Source of the DNA: Draconibacterium orientale
Lineage (GTDB): Bacteria > Bacteroidota > Bacteroidia > Bacteroidales > UBA12170
DNA length: 6,863 bases
Assembly (NCBI GenBank): GCA_020718315.1
Contig: DYSK01000088.1
Span: 2,310 to 9,172 of the forward strand
Direction of reading: 5' to 3'
The position numbers and the translations under genes are program-made. The notes under the pieces are model-generated. The model saw nothing but the letters and a program-made list of their open reading frames with translations, was not told where the DNA came from and did not search any database. Below are positions 6,639 to 6,863 of this stretch, piece after piece. Every line of letters starts with the position of its first letter. The stretch's first letter is position 1.

Positions 6639-6863
6639 CTATTTGATGTGCTTTTCTGCGTGATAGGAAGAACGCACCAAGGGGCCGCTTTCTACATGCG
6701 AAAATCCTTTTTTCAAACCTGCTATTCTATAACGCTCAAATACTTCGGGATGAACGTATTCGCGTACCGGTAAATGATCACGTGTGGGTTGAAGATATTG
6801 ACCAATAGTAAGGACCTGACATCCTACGGCGCGCAAATCGTCCATGGTTTCCAGTACATCATC
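6639..6863 (-). CDS. lipA: Lipoyl synthase, radical SAM (3' end only)
   Basis: These are the last 74 codons plus TAG stop of lipA; the 5' part is cut by the right edge and the frame is open to the end of the window. LipA inserts two sulfurs into protein-bound octanoyl groups to make lipoate, using SAM and a sacrificial auxiliary 4Fe-4S cluster. The fragment matches the conserved C-terminal third: LRAVGCQVLTIGQYLQPT, REYVHPEVFERY and SGPLVRSSYHAEKH. The RSSY segment includes the serine known to ligate the auxiliary cluster. The cysteine motifs for both clusters lie outside the window. The ATG at 6845 is an internal methionine, not the start. The gene directly abuts lipB, giving the lipA-lipB order that performs two successive steps of one pathway. 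Confidence 0.96.
   Translation of the reverse strand, partial: DDVLETMDDLRAVGCQVLTIGQYLQPTRDHLPVREYVHPEVFERYRIAGLKKGFSHVESGPLVRSSYHAEKHIK

Overview
The window carries ordinary chromosomal housekeeping and envelope genes, most likely from a member of the Bacteroidota. Three things point there. The DNA is AT-rich. None of the six start codons inside the window has a recognisable Shine-Dalgarno sequence. Two intergenic regions contain exact matches to the Bacteroidota -7 promoter element TAnnTTTG. Protein character (MiaB, LipB, FolB and a WaaE-like glycosyltransferase) agrees, but I cannot place the family or genus.

Layout, left to right. (1) The 3' end of miaB (tRNA methylthiotransferase, TRAM domain) runs rightward off the left edge. 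(2) It converges on a leftward pair: an MsbA-like ABC exporter followed 14 nt later by a family 2 glycosyltransferase, probably one envelope-glycolipid or LPS operon. (3) A 281-nt divergent intergenic region has a Bacteroidota-type -7 element almost touching the next start codon. (4) A rightward two-gene unit follows, with 1 nt between genes: an M16 zinc peptidase and a COMT-type cation-dependent O-methyltransferase. (5) These converge on leftward folB (dihydroneopterin aldolase, folate synthesis). (6) A 173-nt gap contains a candidate folB promoter. (7) Leftward lipB (octanoyltransferase) and the 3' end of lipA (lipoyl synthase) are directly abutted and together make protein-bound lipoate.

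Every gene lying fully inside the window looks intact, with its key catalytic residues present. I see no mobile element, CRISPR array, tRNA, rRNA, pseudogene or defence system, and no evidence of a previously undescribed system. The points most worth a second look are the apparently near-leaderless M16/O-methyltransferase transcript, the tight pairing of those two functionally unrelated enzymes, and the exporter-glycosyltransferase pair.
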